This document shows, one piece after another, positions 24,815 through 33,803 of a DNA stretch of 58,960 nt. The notes beneath the pieces are model-generated. The model worked only from the letters and a program-made list of their open reading frames with translations, searched no databases and was not told where the DNA came from. Position 1 is the stretch's first letter; each line of letters opens with the position of its first letter. This DNA is from Sedimentisphaerales bacterium (GTDB taxonomy: Bacteria; Planctomycetota; Phycisphaerae; Sedimentisphaerales; SM23-30): positions 1 through 58,960 of the forward strand of contig JAFGKT010000010.1 in assembly GCA_016928435.1 (NCBI GenBank). The letters run 5' to 3'. The translations under genes were made by a program, and so were the position numbers.

Positions 24815-25969
24815 ATGGAGATTGACCAGATAATTATGACTAGTGGATGTAAGATTTTCAACACGATTGAGCGTATCAAAGCGGCGTCTTATTGTAATAT
24901 TGTTTATATGGGTGGGTCGTTGACGACGGCGGCTGGCGCGGGGGATTCGGCGGTGACTTCTTGGCGGCGTTTGTTTACACGATACATTTATGATCATTAT
25001 CATAAAGTTTACCACTGCCAACCATCGGAAGTGATGGCTGGTATAGGTGCGATGGAATCATACGGTGCGGTGTTTACGATTGAGCGTAATGTTACGCCTC
25101 ATCTGCCGGTGCTGGCTTTTGTTGAATTTTGTGTGAATGACAGATTAGGGGCAAACAAGGATTTGGTTTGTAAAGGTGTTGAGGGGATCGTTCGTCAGAT
25201 AAAGAGTGGTAAGACTCGGCCTGACGTTGTTCTGCTGGGCGGCGGGTGCCGGCCTGGTTCGGCAGATACGGCTAATGGCTTGATCGACCATTCGATACAC
25301 CGTGAGATCGCTGAGTATTATGGGTTGGCGTTTATTGATATTCAGGATTATATGCACAAGACGCTGGAGGCGCGAGGGCAGAGTTGGGATGATGTGAGTA
25401 TTATTTTTGAAGAAAATGATTCGCTGCACTTGAACGATTACGGTAACTTGCTGTGGTTTGAATGTATGCGGGATTGGTTTGAGCAGGAATGGCAGGAATA
25501 CGAACGCAATCACGCTGAAAGACCTAATGGCCAGTTGGCTGAACCATTGTACTCCGATGAGTTTGAACATACCAAATTGATTGATCCAACTAAGAAGAAT
25601 AAGCAGATTAATCTTGAGGGTAATTGGGAAAAGCAGGATGGCGGTGTGGTGCCATGGTATTTTGATAATGTGCTGGTCGGTCGGCCTGGCGATAAATTGA
25701 CGTTTACTTTTGAGGGGACGGCGATTGGGGCGATTTGTTTAGTGAATTGTAATGGATTGAAGATCGAGGCGCGGCTGGACGGGCGTGATATCGCGGGGCC
25801 TTACACGAACTTTGGGGTTGAGTTTGGGAAGTTTTTCATGCTGGAACACGGCATGGAAGATGGCGAACATGTACTGGAGCTGGAGGTAGGGCAGCCGATG
25901 ACGCGGCGGAATAGGTTGGAGGATCCGAAAGCGCAGATTGGGTATTTGACGGTGGCGAGTCGCCACTGA
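24815..25969 (+). CDS. SGNH/GDSL-family hydrolase with C-terminal beta domain
   Basis: The 384-residue protein has the SGNH block order: MGGSLTTAAG (nucleophile Ser near 35, GGS instead of GDS), FCVND (block III, N108) and NDSLHLNDYG (Asp and His of block V). Residues about 235-384 form a beta-sandwich-like domain that resembles carbohydrate-bound esterases. It probably deacylates a sugar or polysaccharide, in keeping with the sugar-linked neighbourhood. No signal peptide is seen. A second in-frame ATG at 24836 is an alternative start. Confidence 0.83.
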   Translation: MEIDQIIMTSGCKIFNTIERIKAASYCNIVYMGGSLTTAAGAGDSAVTSWRRLFTRYIYDHYHKVYHCQPSEVMAGIGAMESYGAVFTIERNVTPHLPVLAFVEFCVNDRLGANKDLVCKGVEGIVRQIKSGKTRPDVVLLGGGCRPGSADTANGLIDHSIHREIAEYYGLAFIDIQDYMHKTLEARGQSWDDVSIIFEENDSLHLNDYGNLLWFECMRDWFEQEWQEYERNHAERPNGQLAEPLYSDEFEHTKLIDPTKKNKQINLEGNWEKQDGGVVPWYFDNVLVGRPGDKLTFTFEGTAIGAICLVNCNGLKIEARLDGRDIAGPYTNFGVEFGKFFMLEHGMEDGEHVLELEVGQPMTRRNRLEDPKAQIGYLTVASRH

Positions 25970-25971
25970 CA

Positions 25972-25995
25972 GGTGCGAGCCGCACGGGCAGATTG
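25972..25995. repeat. Dispersed hairpin element (D1)
   Basis: GGTGCGAGCCGCACGGGCAGAT: GTGCG pairs with CGCAC around AGC. Related copies lie at 44794 and 58581. Confidence 0.55.
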
Positions 25996-26159
25996 ACCGG
26001 GGAGAACCACTAATGGGCGCTAATTTTCGCTAATGAGAATTAGTTGGCCGAGGGCGGGTCAGGTAGGTGGATGAGTTTGGTTAGTTTGCGGGATTAGCTA
26101 GCTCAATGAAGCAATAAAAGATTTTGAGCTGATTGACAAGATCGTGTTCAGCTACCGGA

Positions 26160-26540
26160 CTATGGAAGCTGGAGATAATGTGCTTCGTCGAGGTCTTTAA
26201 GTCCACTGAACCACACCAGGTTTGCTGCGAGACTATGGGGGATTTCAAAGTCAAAGCTTTTGGCTTGTTTTTGCGCTTCGCACCTTATGCCAAAGAATAT
26301 CGAGTTTTCGGTTTTGCCTCCCATGGATCCATTCCAAAAATAACGATATTTTATGCCTGGCATGTTAGTTAAAGGGCGTGATGAGAAGATTCTCTTCAGC
26401 GCGAGGTAACCTGCTCTGGTGACTCCGAATTGAAATTTTCGGCGTTGACTGTCTTTTGGCACTTCAACAACGCAGAAATATGCGTCATCCTTTTCAAAGG
26501 CGTGGACTAACTCTATCATTCCCTTGTTATTATCTCGCAT
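26160..26540 (-). CDS. Hypothetical protein
   Basis: The 126-residue product (opening MRDNNKGMIELVHAFEKDDA) is mixed alpha/beta with a basic centre (KDSQRRKFQFGVT) and no signal peptide or membrane segment. It matches no family I recognise. The frame is supported only by length and normal composition, with a weak ribosome-binding site. It stands alone in a repeat-rich stretch. Confidence 0.5.
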   Translation of the reverse strand: MRDNNKGMIELVHAFEKDDAYFCVVEVPKDSQRRKFQFGVTRAGYLALKRIFSSRPLTNMPGIKYRYFWNGSMGGKTENSIFFGIRCEAQKQAKSFDFEIPHSLAANLVWFSGLKDLDEAHYLQLP

Positions 26541-26667
26541 GATTAGCTTTCAAAAGACGAGATCGCTTTTTCATTTGGAGCAACAGGTATAATGATATTC
26601 AGGAATTGAGGATTAACAAGATAAAAACAGGAACTAATTGGTTGGCGATGTTTGGAATTCGTGAGAT

Positions 26668-26696
26668 AAAACCCCCTGACAGGTCAGGGGGCTAAT
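26668..26696. repeat. Dispersed hairpin element (A4)
   Basis: CCCCCTGAC AG GTCAGGGGG followed by GCTAAT, the same core as the element at 24772 and similar to 44947. Confidence 0.7.
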
Positions 26697-26722
26697 TTTA
26701 GGGGATTAGTCAAAAATAAAAG

Positions 26723-26759
26723 AAGGGTCAGGCCCTTGAGTTGTAAGAGTCTGACCCTT
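26723..26759 (-). terminator. Rho-independent terminator of the V4R-like operon
   Basis: AAGGGTCAG (26723-26731) pairs with CTGACCCTT (26751-26759). On the minus strand the hairpin is followed by CTTTTATTTTT, fitting termination of the operon that ends at 26786. Confidence 0.65.
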
Positions 26760-26785
26760 TAAGTTTTTGGTGTTGTCGTTAAAGC

Positions 26786-27394
26786 TTATGCTTTCGTGAC
26801 GACGAACTCGCCGTATTCATCTCCGAGTTCGATACCGTGGGTTTGTTCGCACTTGAACTTGCCGAATCCGTTGGGATACGGGTCGCTGTATGCGATATCC
26901 ATGAAGGCGCGGCATACGCCTTTGATCATGTAGGCGAATGGCTTTGTGGGCTTAAATTCGTCTTTGACATCTGATTCGTAATAATCATAAGCTCTGACGA
27001 CCATTTTTTCGCCTGGTACGAGTTCGACGATTTCGGCGTTTGCCCAACCCCACGCGGTGAATACGGCGTAAGCGCCATGGAGGACGTCTTCGGGGGCGTT
27101 CTGGATCATGGGACCGATAACGGCTTTGAACTCTTCGGAGTTTACGATACCCCAACCGGTATGGTAGCCACACTCAGCGGCGGCGTTTTCGAGGAGTCCG
27201 CCGGCGTCTTCGTAGAGGTCTTTACCGGCCGCTTGGAGGATTTTCATTGAGAAGAGGTTCCAGAAGTTAGCGGGCAGGTTTTGTACCAACACGCCAAACG
27301 CGGGGATCAAACCCTCTTCGTTTCCACGTACAGAGATTTTGGAAAGGTCTTGGATGGCCTTTTCCCTGTTAATACCAGTTACACATGTAGTCAT
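26786..27394 (-). CDS. V4R-like (4-vinyl reductase-type) protein
   Basis: The 202-residue product starts at ATG 27394 behind GGAG. Its later half has the V4R layout: a helix-rich region, GWGWA-type segment (TAWGWANAEIVELVPGEK), then a Cys-centred end (FKCEQTHGIELGDEYGEFVV). V4R domains bind hydrophobic small molecules or occur in methanogenesis- and bacteriochlorophyll-linked proteins. The family call is tentative. It is the last gene of a three-gene cassette whose other long member has a similar C-terminal layout. Ligand and pathway are unknown. Confidence 0.55.
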   Translation of the reverse strand: MTTCVTGINREKAIQDLSKISVRGNEEGLIPAFGVLVQNLPANFWNLFSMKILQAAGKDLYEDAGGLLENAAAECGYHTGWGIVNSEEFKAVIGPMIQNAPEDVLHGAYAVFTAWGWANAEIVELVPGEKMVVRAYDYYESDVKDEFKPTKPFAYMIKGVCRAFMDIAYSDPYPNGFGKFKCEQTHGIELGDEYGEFVVTKA

Positions 27395-27404
27395 GATTGA
27401 CTCC

Positions 27405-27926
27405 TTATTTTTTCGTGATAGTGAATTGTGAAGTTTGGGCGCCGGCGACGATGCTTTGAGTTTCTTTGACGCTATAAGAGCCGGTGCTGTTACCATTGAT
27501 GGCTGCGACGGCGGCGGCGAGGAAACCTTGGCCGATATAATTGACGGGCTCTTCGCGATTGCCCCATTTTTTGATCCAGCCTTCATCGACGTGGGAGTGC
27601 TGCATTTCGGCAGTTGCTCCGTTATCGGAAAGGGTCAGTTGCACCTGGCCGAGGCCGACAAAGCCATAATATTGTTCGGCAATGGCGACTTTTTCTTCGG
27701 TGGATGTGACGTTGTTTTCACGGTAGTACTTTGTAAGCACTGGATAAAAGCTCTCAGCAGATGCTTCGTGGAGCAGCTTGGCGCCTTTGAGCAGTTGAGC
27801 ATCATCGGCAAGTTGGGTGAACAACGTGCTGTAGTGATGGCAATGCAGGACCGAAAGTTCGCCGTTGAGATAATGGCGCATTCTTTCACTGTCGAAAACT
27901 TGTTTTGTTTGCAATTCGATTGACAT
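27405..27926 (-). CDS. V4R-like protein with HCHH motif
   Basis: The 173-residue protein opens with a helical region containing VLHCHHYSTLF, then a helical core and a V4R-like C-terminus (MQHSHVDEGWIKKWG, then GFLAAAV and SVKETQSIVAGA). The His-rich motif could bind metal or a cofactor, but this is inference. It lies 11 bases from the next gene of the cassette and has a GGAGAC-type ribosome-binding site upstream. It may act together with the downstream V4R-like gene. Confidence 0.55.
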   Translation of the reverse strand: MSIELQTKQVFDSERMRHYLNGELSVLHCHHYSTLFTQLADDAQLLKGAKLLHEASAESFYPVLTKYYRENNVTSTEEKVAIAEQYYGFVGLGQVQLTLSDNGATAEMQHSHVDEGWIKKWGNREEPVNYIGQGFLAAAVAAINGNSTGSYSVKETQSIVAGAQTSQFTITKK

Positions 27927-27937
27927 AAGAGGTCTCC

Positions 27938-28120
27938 TTATTTGAATTCTGCTTGAATTTTGGTCATCGCGGCCTGAAACTTCGCGAGATTATCGGGTGA
28001 ATCAGGCTCGGCGGCAGCCTTACTCGATGGTACTCCGGTGATCATGGCCAGTCTCATCTGTGCCTTTAGTGATCCGGCCGCCTTTGCTTGGTCGTAAAAC
28101 GATAACAATTGTGCGCCCAT
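27938..28120 (-). CDS. Small conserved-looking protein of the V4R cassette
   Basis: The 60-residue product (MGAQLLSFYDQAKAAGS at the start) is helical with no membrane segment. ATG 28120 is preceded by AAGGAG at a good distance, so it is chosen over an upstream in-frame start. The C-terminal half contains PDSPDNLAKFQAAM. It is the first gene of the cassette, 12 bases before the HCHH-motif gene. Function unknown; it may be a small partner of the V4R-like proteins. Confidence 0.5.
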   Translation of the reverse strand: MGAQLLSFYDQAKAAGSLKAQMRLAMITGVPSSKAAAEPDSPDNLAKFQAAMTKIQAEFK

Positions 28121-28253
28121 TTTTTTCTCCTTGCTAGTTAGAAAAACAAAATTTACTTTCTCCCACACTTCGGGATTATTCTCTTAGTATTGAATTAGTG
28201 TTCCAAGGTTGTTTTTATCAGTTTTGATTCGGTGGTCGCGTTGTTCTGGGTGG

Positions 28254-28559
28254 TTATTTCGCGGTTATTGGCGTATTGAAGTTTATTACCTGTTCGGCGA
28301 ATGATTGCTCGCATTGTTGGATGTTGTGCCGATATAGGATGATTCTGGCTGTTTGGTTTCCGATGACTCCCTTTAGTATGTATTTGCCGGGCGCGTGAAT
28401 TTTGTAGAATGGTCTGGCAAAATTCGGAAAATATTCGAGTTCTCCGGTCTGTCCGATATAATGCATGAAATCTTCGGTTACGGCCTCATCAAAAAGGACT
28501 TCCTTGATGAATGATCCGTCGAAGCAATCTTCGATTTCCTTGATTTTGATAATGTTCAC
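28254..28559 (-). CDS. Unknown protein coupled to the cysteine desulfurase
   Basis: The 101-residue product starts at GTG 28559 in a four-base GTGA overlap with the cysteine desulfurase stop, behind GGAGC. It is alpha/beta (IKIKEIEDCFDGSFIKEVL; then FARPFYKIHAPGKYILKGVI) with a single conspicuous Cys at each end. Tight coupling suggests a shared role, perhaps as sulfur acceptor or partner, but no family is recognised. An upstream ATG at 28580 is an alternative. Confidence 0.55.
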   Translation of the reverse strand: MNIIKIKEIEDCFDGSFIKEVLFDEAVTEDFMHYIGQTGELEYFPNFARPFYKIHAPGKYILKGVIGNQTARIILYRHNIQQCEQSFAEQVINFNTPITAK

Positions 28560-29710
28560 AGGACAGCTCCGGCAGTGCAAAGTTGTTCTATCGCGTCAAT
28601 GAAGCATTCGATTTCTTGATCGGTATTAAATACCGATGGACTTACTCTGATTGACCCTTGGGGATAAGATCCTAGGGCTTTATGGATGAGCGGCGCGCAA
28701 TGTAGGCCTGATCTGATAATTATGTCGAAGGAGTTTTCGAGGATGTATCCAGTGTCGGCGGGGGGCATGTCCTTGATATTGAATGACAGCAGACCGGTGG
28801 ATTCATTCGGGTTTTTGTTGCCATAGACAACGATTTGCTGCATCTGTGCGAATTGTGTCAGGATTCGACCACAGAGGTTTTTTCTGGCGTTGTAGATATT
28901 TTCTACGCCTGTAGATAATACATATTCTACGCCGGCGTTGAGCGCGGCAATGGCGGTGGTGTTTAGTGTGCCTGCTTCATAGTATAGGGGCATTTCTTTG
29001 GGCTGGGTAAGCAGGTCGCTTCTTATTCCGGTTCCGCCTACTTTCAGTGGTTCCAGTTCGAGTTGCATTTTTTCGGTGATGTATAGTCCGCCGATTCCTG
29101 GGATGCCGTATAGTGATTTGTGTCCGGCGAAGGCGAGCAGATCGATCGCGCAGCTGCTGAGGTCTATCGGTATAACGCCGGCAGATTGAGAGGCGTCAAC
29201 GATAAACAATACCCCAGCAGCTCGCGCGATATCTGAAATAGCTTTCAAGTCAAGTGCTGTTCCAGTAACGTTGGAACAGTGATTGACTATTATGGCTTTG
29301 GTTTCGTCTCTGATTTGGTCGGCGATGCTTTGCGGGTTTACATATCCATTGCTGTCGCAATCGACGATGGTCAACTCGATGAGGCCGACTTCTTTCAGAG
29401 TTGTCAGGGGCCTTAAGATGGAGTTATGCTCAATCGCGGTTGTGATAACGTGTCCGCCTTCAAGGCGTGCGCCTTTGATGGCGAGATTCAATGATTCGGT
29501 TGCGCCGGAAGTAAAGACGATACTTTGCGGATTATCAACGTTGAAGAGTCGTGCCAGATTTTGCCGGCATAATTCGATGGTGTCTTCTGATTGCAGCTCA
29601 AATCCTACTCTTCCGCTATGAAATGGTGGTGTTTTCAGATTCGTGTCGGCGGCTTCTATGACGCCTTTTGGTTTTGGAAAACTACTTGCTGCATTATTCA
29701 GATAAATCAT
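28556..29710 (-). CDS. Cysteine desulfurase-family (class V) PLP enzyme
   Basis: The 384-residue protein has the class V aminotransferase layout: YLNNAASSFPKP near the start, TSGATESLNLAIKG in the cofactor-binding region, AFAGHKSLYG with the Schiff-base Lys, and RSGLHCAPLIHKALG with the likely catalytic Cys. The family removes sulfur from cysteine for Fe-S, thio-cofactor or selenium use. The specific role is unclear. It overlaps a small unknown gene, and is the leading gene of that pair. Confidence 0.87.
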   Translation of the reverse strand: MIYLNNAASSFPKPKGVIEAADTNLKTPPFHSGRVGFELQSEDTIELCRQNLARLFNVDNPQSIVFTSGATESLNLAIKGARLEGGHVITTAIEHNSILRPLTTLKEVGLIELTIVDCDSNGYVNPQSIADQIRDETKAIIVNHCSNVTGTALDLKAISDIARAAGVLFIVDASQSAGVIPIDLSSCAIDLLAFAGHKSLYGIPGIGGLYITEKMQLELEPLKVGGTGIRSDLLTQPKEMPLYYEAGTLNTTAIAALNAGVEYVLSTGVENIYNARKNLCGRILTQFAQMQQIVVYGNKNPNESTGLLSFNIKDMPPADTGYILENSFDIIIRSGLHCAPLIHKALGSYPQGSIRVSPSVFNTDQEIECFIDAIEQLCTAGAVL

Positions 29711-29786
29711 TGGACCTTTACGCGATTAAGTACAAGGCTTTTTAGAGCCTATCTACATCTTTTTTGGCAAAGCGTAATTCGTTCGA

Positions 29787-30710
29787 TTAGAATTCATACT
29801 TAATTTGGAAACCCCAGACATTGTCTTCGTAATGATTGAATACATTACCGAAGTTGGCGTAACCGCCTGATATGGTGAGGTTTTCGTTGACTATGTAAGC
29901 CAAGCAGAGATCGTACCAGTCGTTTTCTTTGCGTACGAGGTCGGTGCCGGCCAGTTGGTCCATCAGATGTGGTTTGTGACGATACTCGGCGGCGATGGCC
30001 AGGTTTTCTGTCAAGAAGGCAACGATGCTGCCTTCGAAGGTTGTGGCTCTTTCACCGGCGAAACCAGCGAGACCGGTATGGATTGCATCACTGTTGCGGA
30101 TACCGGCGGAGACGATGATTGGCATGGGTAATAGATCGGTGATGGTCTTACTGGCAACCACGGTTAGGTCAATACCAAAATCGCGGTCAGCTCCGAGCAT
30201 ATCACACACGCCGCCACAAGTTCTGTTGATTTCATCTAGGCCGTCGTTCCACTTGAAGTGAGCGCCGAAGGTGATAGCGGGCATCCAAGGGCAATCGAAG
30301 TCGCCTTCTTGGACAGCCATCAAACGTGTATTTAGGTTATGCATTACAACATAGTTTTGAGGGCGTGCGCCGGTTAGCTGGAAGACATCGTCCGACCAGT
30401 CACCGAGTCCCATGCGTTCCATGGCATAGCCGATTTCGATTCTGCCAAGTATATTTTGCGTTACGACATAAGACTGAAAATCCTTTTCTCCGACGAAAAC
30501 GCCGGTCGCGGAGAAACTCGGCAATCCAAAGATGTCTCCTTCATTTACAGGCGGATTGCACATATAAGCGGTGCTGCTGATAAAAACACCACTGTTGCCT
30601 TCTGCGGTATGCAGAGGCAATGGGGGAGTAAAGGTGGCTTCTTGGGCTTGTGCCAGGAAGGAAGTGCCCAATAAGATTGCGATTGTGAGATACAGTGCCT
30701 GCTTCTTCAT
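29787..30710 (-). CDS. Outer-membrane protein, DUF3034-like
   Basis: The 307-residue protein has a signal peptide (MKKQALYLTIAILLGTSFLAQA, cut near 22). The mature part opens with an EG.SGVF..S.AY pattern (TAEGNSGVFISSTAYMCNPP) like DUF3034 proteins and consists of alternating beta strands ending in Phe, as in outer-membrane barrels. It probably forms a small pore or structural barrel. The family call is moderate; the ending and signal are clear. Confidence 0.68.
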   Translation of the reverse strand: MKKQALYLTIAILLGTSFLAQAQEATFTPPLPLHTAEGNSGVFISSTAYMCNPPVNEGDIFGLPSFSATGVFVGEKDFQSYVVTQNILGRIEIGYAMERMGLGDWSDDVFQLTGARPQNYVVMHNLNTRLMAVQEGDFDCPWMPAITFGAHFKWNDGLDEINRTCGGVCDMLGADRDFGIDLTVVASKTITDLLPMPIIVSAGIRNSDAIHTGLAGFAGERATTFEGSIVAFLTENLAIAAEYRHKPHLMDQLAGTDLVRKENDWYDLCLAYIVNENLTISGGYANFGNVFNHYEDNVWGFQIKYEF

Positions 30711-31269
30711 TCTGTGTTCCTTTCAGTCAATGTTACCTAGAGCTTGAGCAAACACACTTCGACTGAAGTGCCTCAATTAGACTCTAGACTTTCTTAACGA
30801 ACCGTTTCTTTGTGATGGTTCGGAGCCAGCCTGACCCGATGAGATTATCGGTCTTCGATTCGGGGGGGTCTCTGGCGCCCATTATCACCCGACAGAGTTG
30901 GTTTCGGACGCAGCGGCGGAGTTCTTAACACGTCCCCCTTGAATATGCGGGATTATGGGGTTATTGGGGAACTGTCTGTGATGTAAGTAGTTTCTATATA
31001 TGAGTTTCTGTTTTTTGGGGTGAATATGTCCAAGGGGGGATTATGGGACCCAAAAGCTATCTGGGTATTTTTACTGGACGTTGGAAACTATAGAATTGTT
31101 AGGCTTTTTTTCTGCTTATGAGCGCAGATTTGGATGTTCACAACCGCAAAAGTTGGCTCTGCGGAAGGTTAAATAAAACTCTTGCCAGTCCGGCTGTGTT
31201 TCTTATCATAGTGTTGCTGGGCTGGAACTCGAGAACGTTGATTTACCTAATTATAGAAGTGAGGCAAAC
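30711..31269. other. Non-coding gap between divergent genes
   Basis: No credible gene was found. On the side of the DUF3034-like gene there are small inverted repeats (CGAACC/GGTTCG around 30799-30825; CCGAT/ATCGG at 30836-30851; CACTTC/GAAGTG near 30760). They could be a structured leader but match no RNA family I recognise. Confidence 0.5.
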
Positions 31270-32403
31270 ATGTCGGATATGACTTACCAAGAAACCGTTA
31301 ACTTATTTGAGTCCAGTGGATATGAACTGACGATTATGGGTGAGGGCGAATCGCTATTGGCGATATGTCCGGCTATGGGCGGGCGTGTTGTGGCGGCGAC
31401 GGTTTCGGGGCCGAGCGGTCATAATCCGTTTTTTGTAAATCCTGTGGATGTTAAAGGTGGGGTTGAGGCGGAGAAGCTGATTTTTCGGGGCGGGTTAGGC
31501 GCGCGTGATTGGCTGGGGCCTGAAGGCTGCGGGGACATGTCGTTTTATTTTCGCAAGAAGCCGGTGGTTATGGAGAACTGGTATGTGGATGAACGGCAGA
31601 GCATTCCCGCGATGAAGGTGCAGAAAGCGACGGCGGGGCAAGTGACGACGGTTGGTGAGATTCATATGCCTAATTTGCGGGGTAACGAATTTGATATTGA
31701 GATGCAGCAGGCAATGAGGTTGGTGGGTGATCCGAAGGCGGCGTTGGGTGCGGAAGTACCGGGGGGTGTTAAGTATTTGGGATTTACGCGGGGGACATCG
31801 TATAAGAATATCGGCTCGGCAACATGGTCGGAGGATTATGGTTTTTGCATGATATGGTTTTTGCTAATGTTGCGTGGCAGTGATAATATGTTTATTATTG
31901 CGCCGTTCAAGGATGGGCTGGGCGATGAGGTTATCGATTATCGTTTTGATGATCGTGACATTTCGGCGGATCGGCTGATGGTGCGTCGCGAAGGCGGTTA
32001 TGTGCTTTATCGCGGGGACGGGCTAGAGCGGGGCAAGATCGGGATGGTTCCACAACGGGCGGCGGGGGTGCTGTATGGGTTGGATTTGGACCGGGGCTAT
32101 TTGACGGTTTTGCGTTATCCGGTGGATACGCAGGCGGATTATATGAATAATTTGTGGACGGAGGAAGCGAACTCGACGGGCGGCGATGTTGTGGATGCGT
32201 ACAATAATAAGTTTGATGAAGAGGCTTTGCCTGGCCGTTTTTGTGAGATGGAGGCGGTTTCGCCTCGGTTGGCTTTGGGGCCTGGCGAATCAGCGGCATT
32301 TGAAACGACGACAGGATTTTTCCAAGGACCGGTGGAGAGTCTTAAAGGTATAATCAAGGCGACTTCTGGGTGCGATCTCGGCAATGAAACGTTTAGGGCG
32401 TAA
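31270..32403 (+). CDS. DUF6786-like protein, sugar-related
   Basis: The 377-residue protein opens with ESSGYELTIMGEGESLLAIC and is beta-rich, with GGRVVAATVSGPSGHNPFFVN and FEMEAVSPRLALGPGESAAF-like segments matching the galactose-mutarotase-like family DUF6786. No signal peptide, so it is cytoplasmic. Proteins of this family occur near glycan catabolism genes, and a sugar-binding or epimerising role is plausible. It begins the carbohydrate-related stretch. Confidence 0.72.
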   Translation: MSDMTYQETVNLFESSGYELTIMGEGESLLAICPAMGGRVVAATVSGPSGHNPFFVNPVDVKGGVEAEKLIFRGGLGARDWLGPEGCGDMSFYFRKKPVVMENWYVDERQSIPAMKVQKATAGQVTTVGEIHMPNLRGNEFDIEMQQAMRLVGDPKAALGAEVPGGVKYLGFTRGTSYKNIGSATWSEDYGFCMIWFLLMLRGSDNMFIIAPFKDGLGDEVIDYRFDDRDISADRLMVRREGGYVLYRGDGLERGKIGMVPQRAAGVLYGLDLDRGYLTVLRYPVDTQADYMNNLWTEEANSTGGDVVDAYNNKFDEEALPGRFCEMEAVSPRLALGPGESAAFETTTGFFQGPVESLKGIIKATSGCDLGNETFRA

Positions 32404-32539
32404 ATGTTAAGTTACAGAAATCAGGAATCCTGCAAGCGAGTTGTTTGGACGTTTCAAACTGCGGAAGTTAATTGTGAGAAGACAATAAGCGAGGGATTGG
32501 TTTTCGCATAACAGGGATTCTGGGTTTGGATGATAACGG

Positions 32540-33655
32540 ATGACTGCTTTGTCGATAATCTGCGGATTGTTGGCGTTGATTTTGGGGGCGGAGTTCTTGG
32601 TGCGCGGCGCGAAAGTACTGGCTGGGGCAGTTGGGCTATCGCCGTTGATTATTGGTTTGACGGTGGTGGCTTTCGGTACGAGCGCGCCGGAACTCGCGGT
32701 GAGCCTAAGAGGCAGCTTGGCGGGGGAGGCTAATATCGCTTTAGGTAACGTTGTTGGCAGTAATATTTTCAATGTATTGTGTATCCTAGGGGTTTGCGCT
32801 TTGATAGCTCCGTTGGCGACATCGGCGCAATTGGTGCGGCTGGACGTACCGGTGATGATCGGTGTTTCGGGAGTTACGTGGTTATTCGCTTGTGATGGGG
32901 CAGTTGGGCGGACTGAAGGGTGTGTGTTCTGTTTGGGTCTGGTTGCGTATACGGGTTTGCTGATATACATGGGCAGACGTGGGCAGCAGAGGTTTGATCC
33001 GGTTGTTGGTAATGGATCTCGGCAGTCTCGGGCGGATGGTAATGTTTTTTTTCGGCCTCGGGGTGCAAAGCGGATGGCGGTGTCGGTTGGATTTATATTG
33101 GTAGGTTTGTTGTTTTTGAGTTTTGGGGCGCGATGGCTGGTCGATGGCGCGGTGGAGTTGTCGCGGCATTTGGGTGTGAGTGATTTGCTTATAGGTTTGA
33201 CGATAGTTGCGGCGGGCACATCGATGCCGGAGTTGGCGACATCGATTGTGGCTGGCCTTCGGGGCGAGCGTGACATCGCGGTTGGTAATATTGTGGGAAG
33301 CAACATATTCAATATGCTGGGGGTTTTGGGTTTTTCGGCGGTTATTTCGCCGGGCGGGGTGGCGGTATCGGTGACGGCGTTGCGATTTGACATACCGGTT
33401 ATGGCGGGGTCGGCGTTGGTTTGCCTGCCGATATTCTTTACGGGTGGGCGGATATCGCGCTGGGAAGGAGCGGTGTTGCTGGGTTATTACGGGGTATATT
33501 TGGGCTATCTGGTTTTGACGGCTGCGCAAAGGGAGGCGTCGGTCGGTTTTGGGACAGTTGCTATGTTCACCATTCCGATTACGGCAGCAGCTTTGGGGAT
33601 CAGTGTTATCGCGGCGATTAGAGGCGGGCGGGACGATGGTCGGCTGGCGAGGTAG
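32540..33655 (+). CDS. Calcium/sodium antiporter
   Basis: The 371-residue membrane protein has the two CaCA alpha repeats: GTSAPELAVS with GSNIFNVLCILG (about 46-90) and GTSMPELATS with GSNIFNMLGVLG (about 229-265). About ten hydrophobic segments are seen, with a central hydrophilic loop. The family exchanges Na+ or H+ for Ca2+ across the inner membrane, as in YrbG. It is somewhat longer than the usual 320 residues because of its loop and C-terminal extension. It lies between the DUF6786-like gene and a sugar isomerase gene, with no clear functional link. Confidence 0.9.
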   Translation: MTALSIICGLLALILGAEFLVRGAKVLAGAVGLSPLIIGLTVVAFGTSAPELAVSLRGSLAGEANIALGNVVGSNIFNVLCILGVCALIAPLATSAQLVRLDVPVMIGVSGVTWLFACDGAVGRTEGCVFCLGLVAYTGLLIYMGRRGQQRFDPVVGNGSRQSRADGNVFFRPRGAKRMAVSVGFILVGLLFLSFGARWLVDGAVELSRHLGVSDLLIGLTIVAAGTSMPELATSIVAGLRGERDIAVGNIVGSNIFNMLGVLGFSAVISPGGVAVSVTALRFDIPVMAGSALVCLPIFFTGGRISRWEGAVLLGYYGVYLGYLVLTAAQREASVGFGTVAMFTIPITAAALGISVIAAIRGGRDDGRLAR

Positions 33656-33803
33656 GCGAGGCGTATTTGGTTTTTGCGGGGGCAAGGGTGAGAAAAGTTG
33701 CTACCGAGGTGTTTAGCGAGTATGATTCGAGGTTGGGAGTACGCGACGATGGGTCGTGGAATGATTTGTCAGTAGAAACCCTTTGGCCAATAGAGGTTAT
33801 GAA

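Noticed and set aside
32407..32539. Riboswitch-like region upstream of the antiporter
   Set aside because: I looked for known calcium- or magnesium-type leader motifs and found none.
32407..33393. Long minus-strand open frame of 328 codons
   Set aside because: It is antisense to the antiporter gene, whose alpha repeats are clear, and has the low-complexity composition of a shadow frame.
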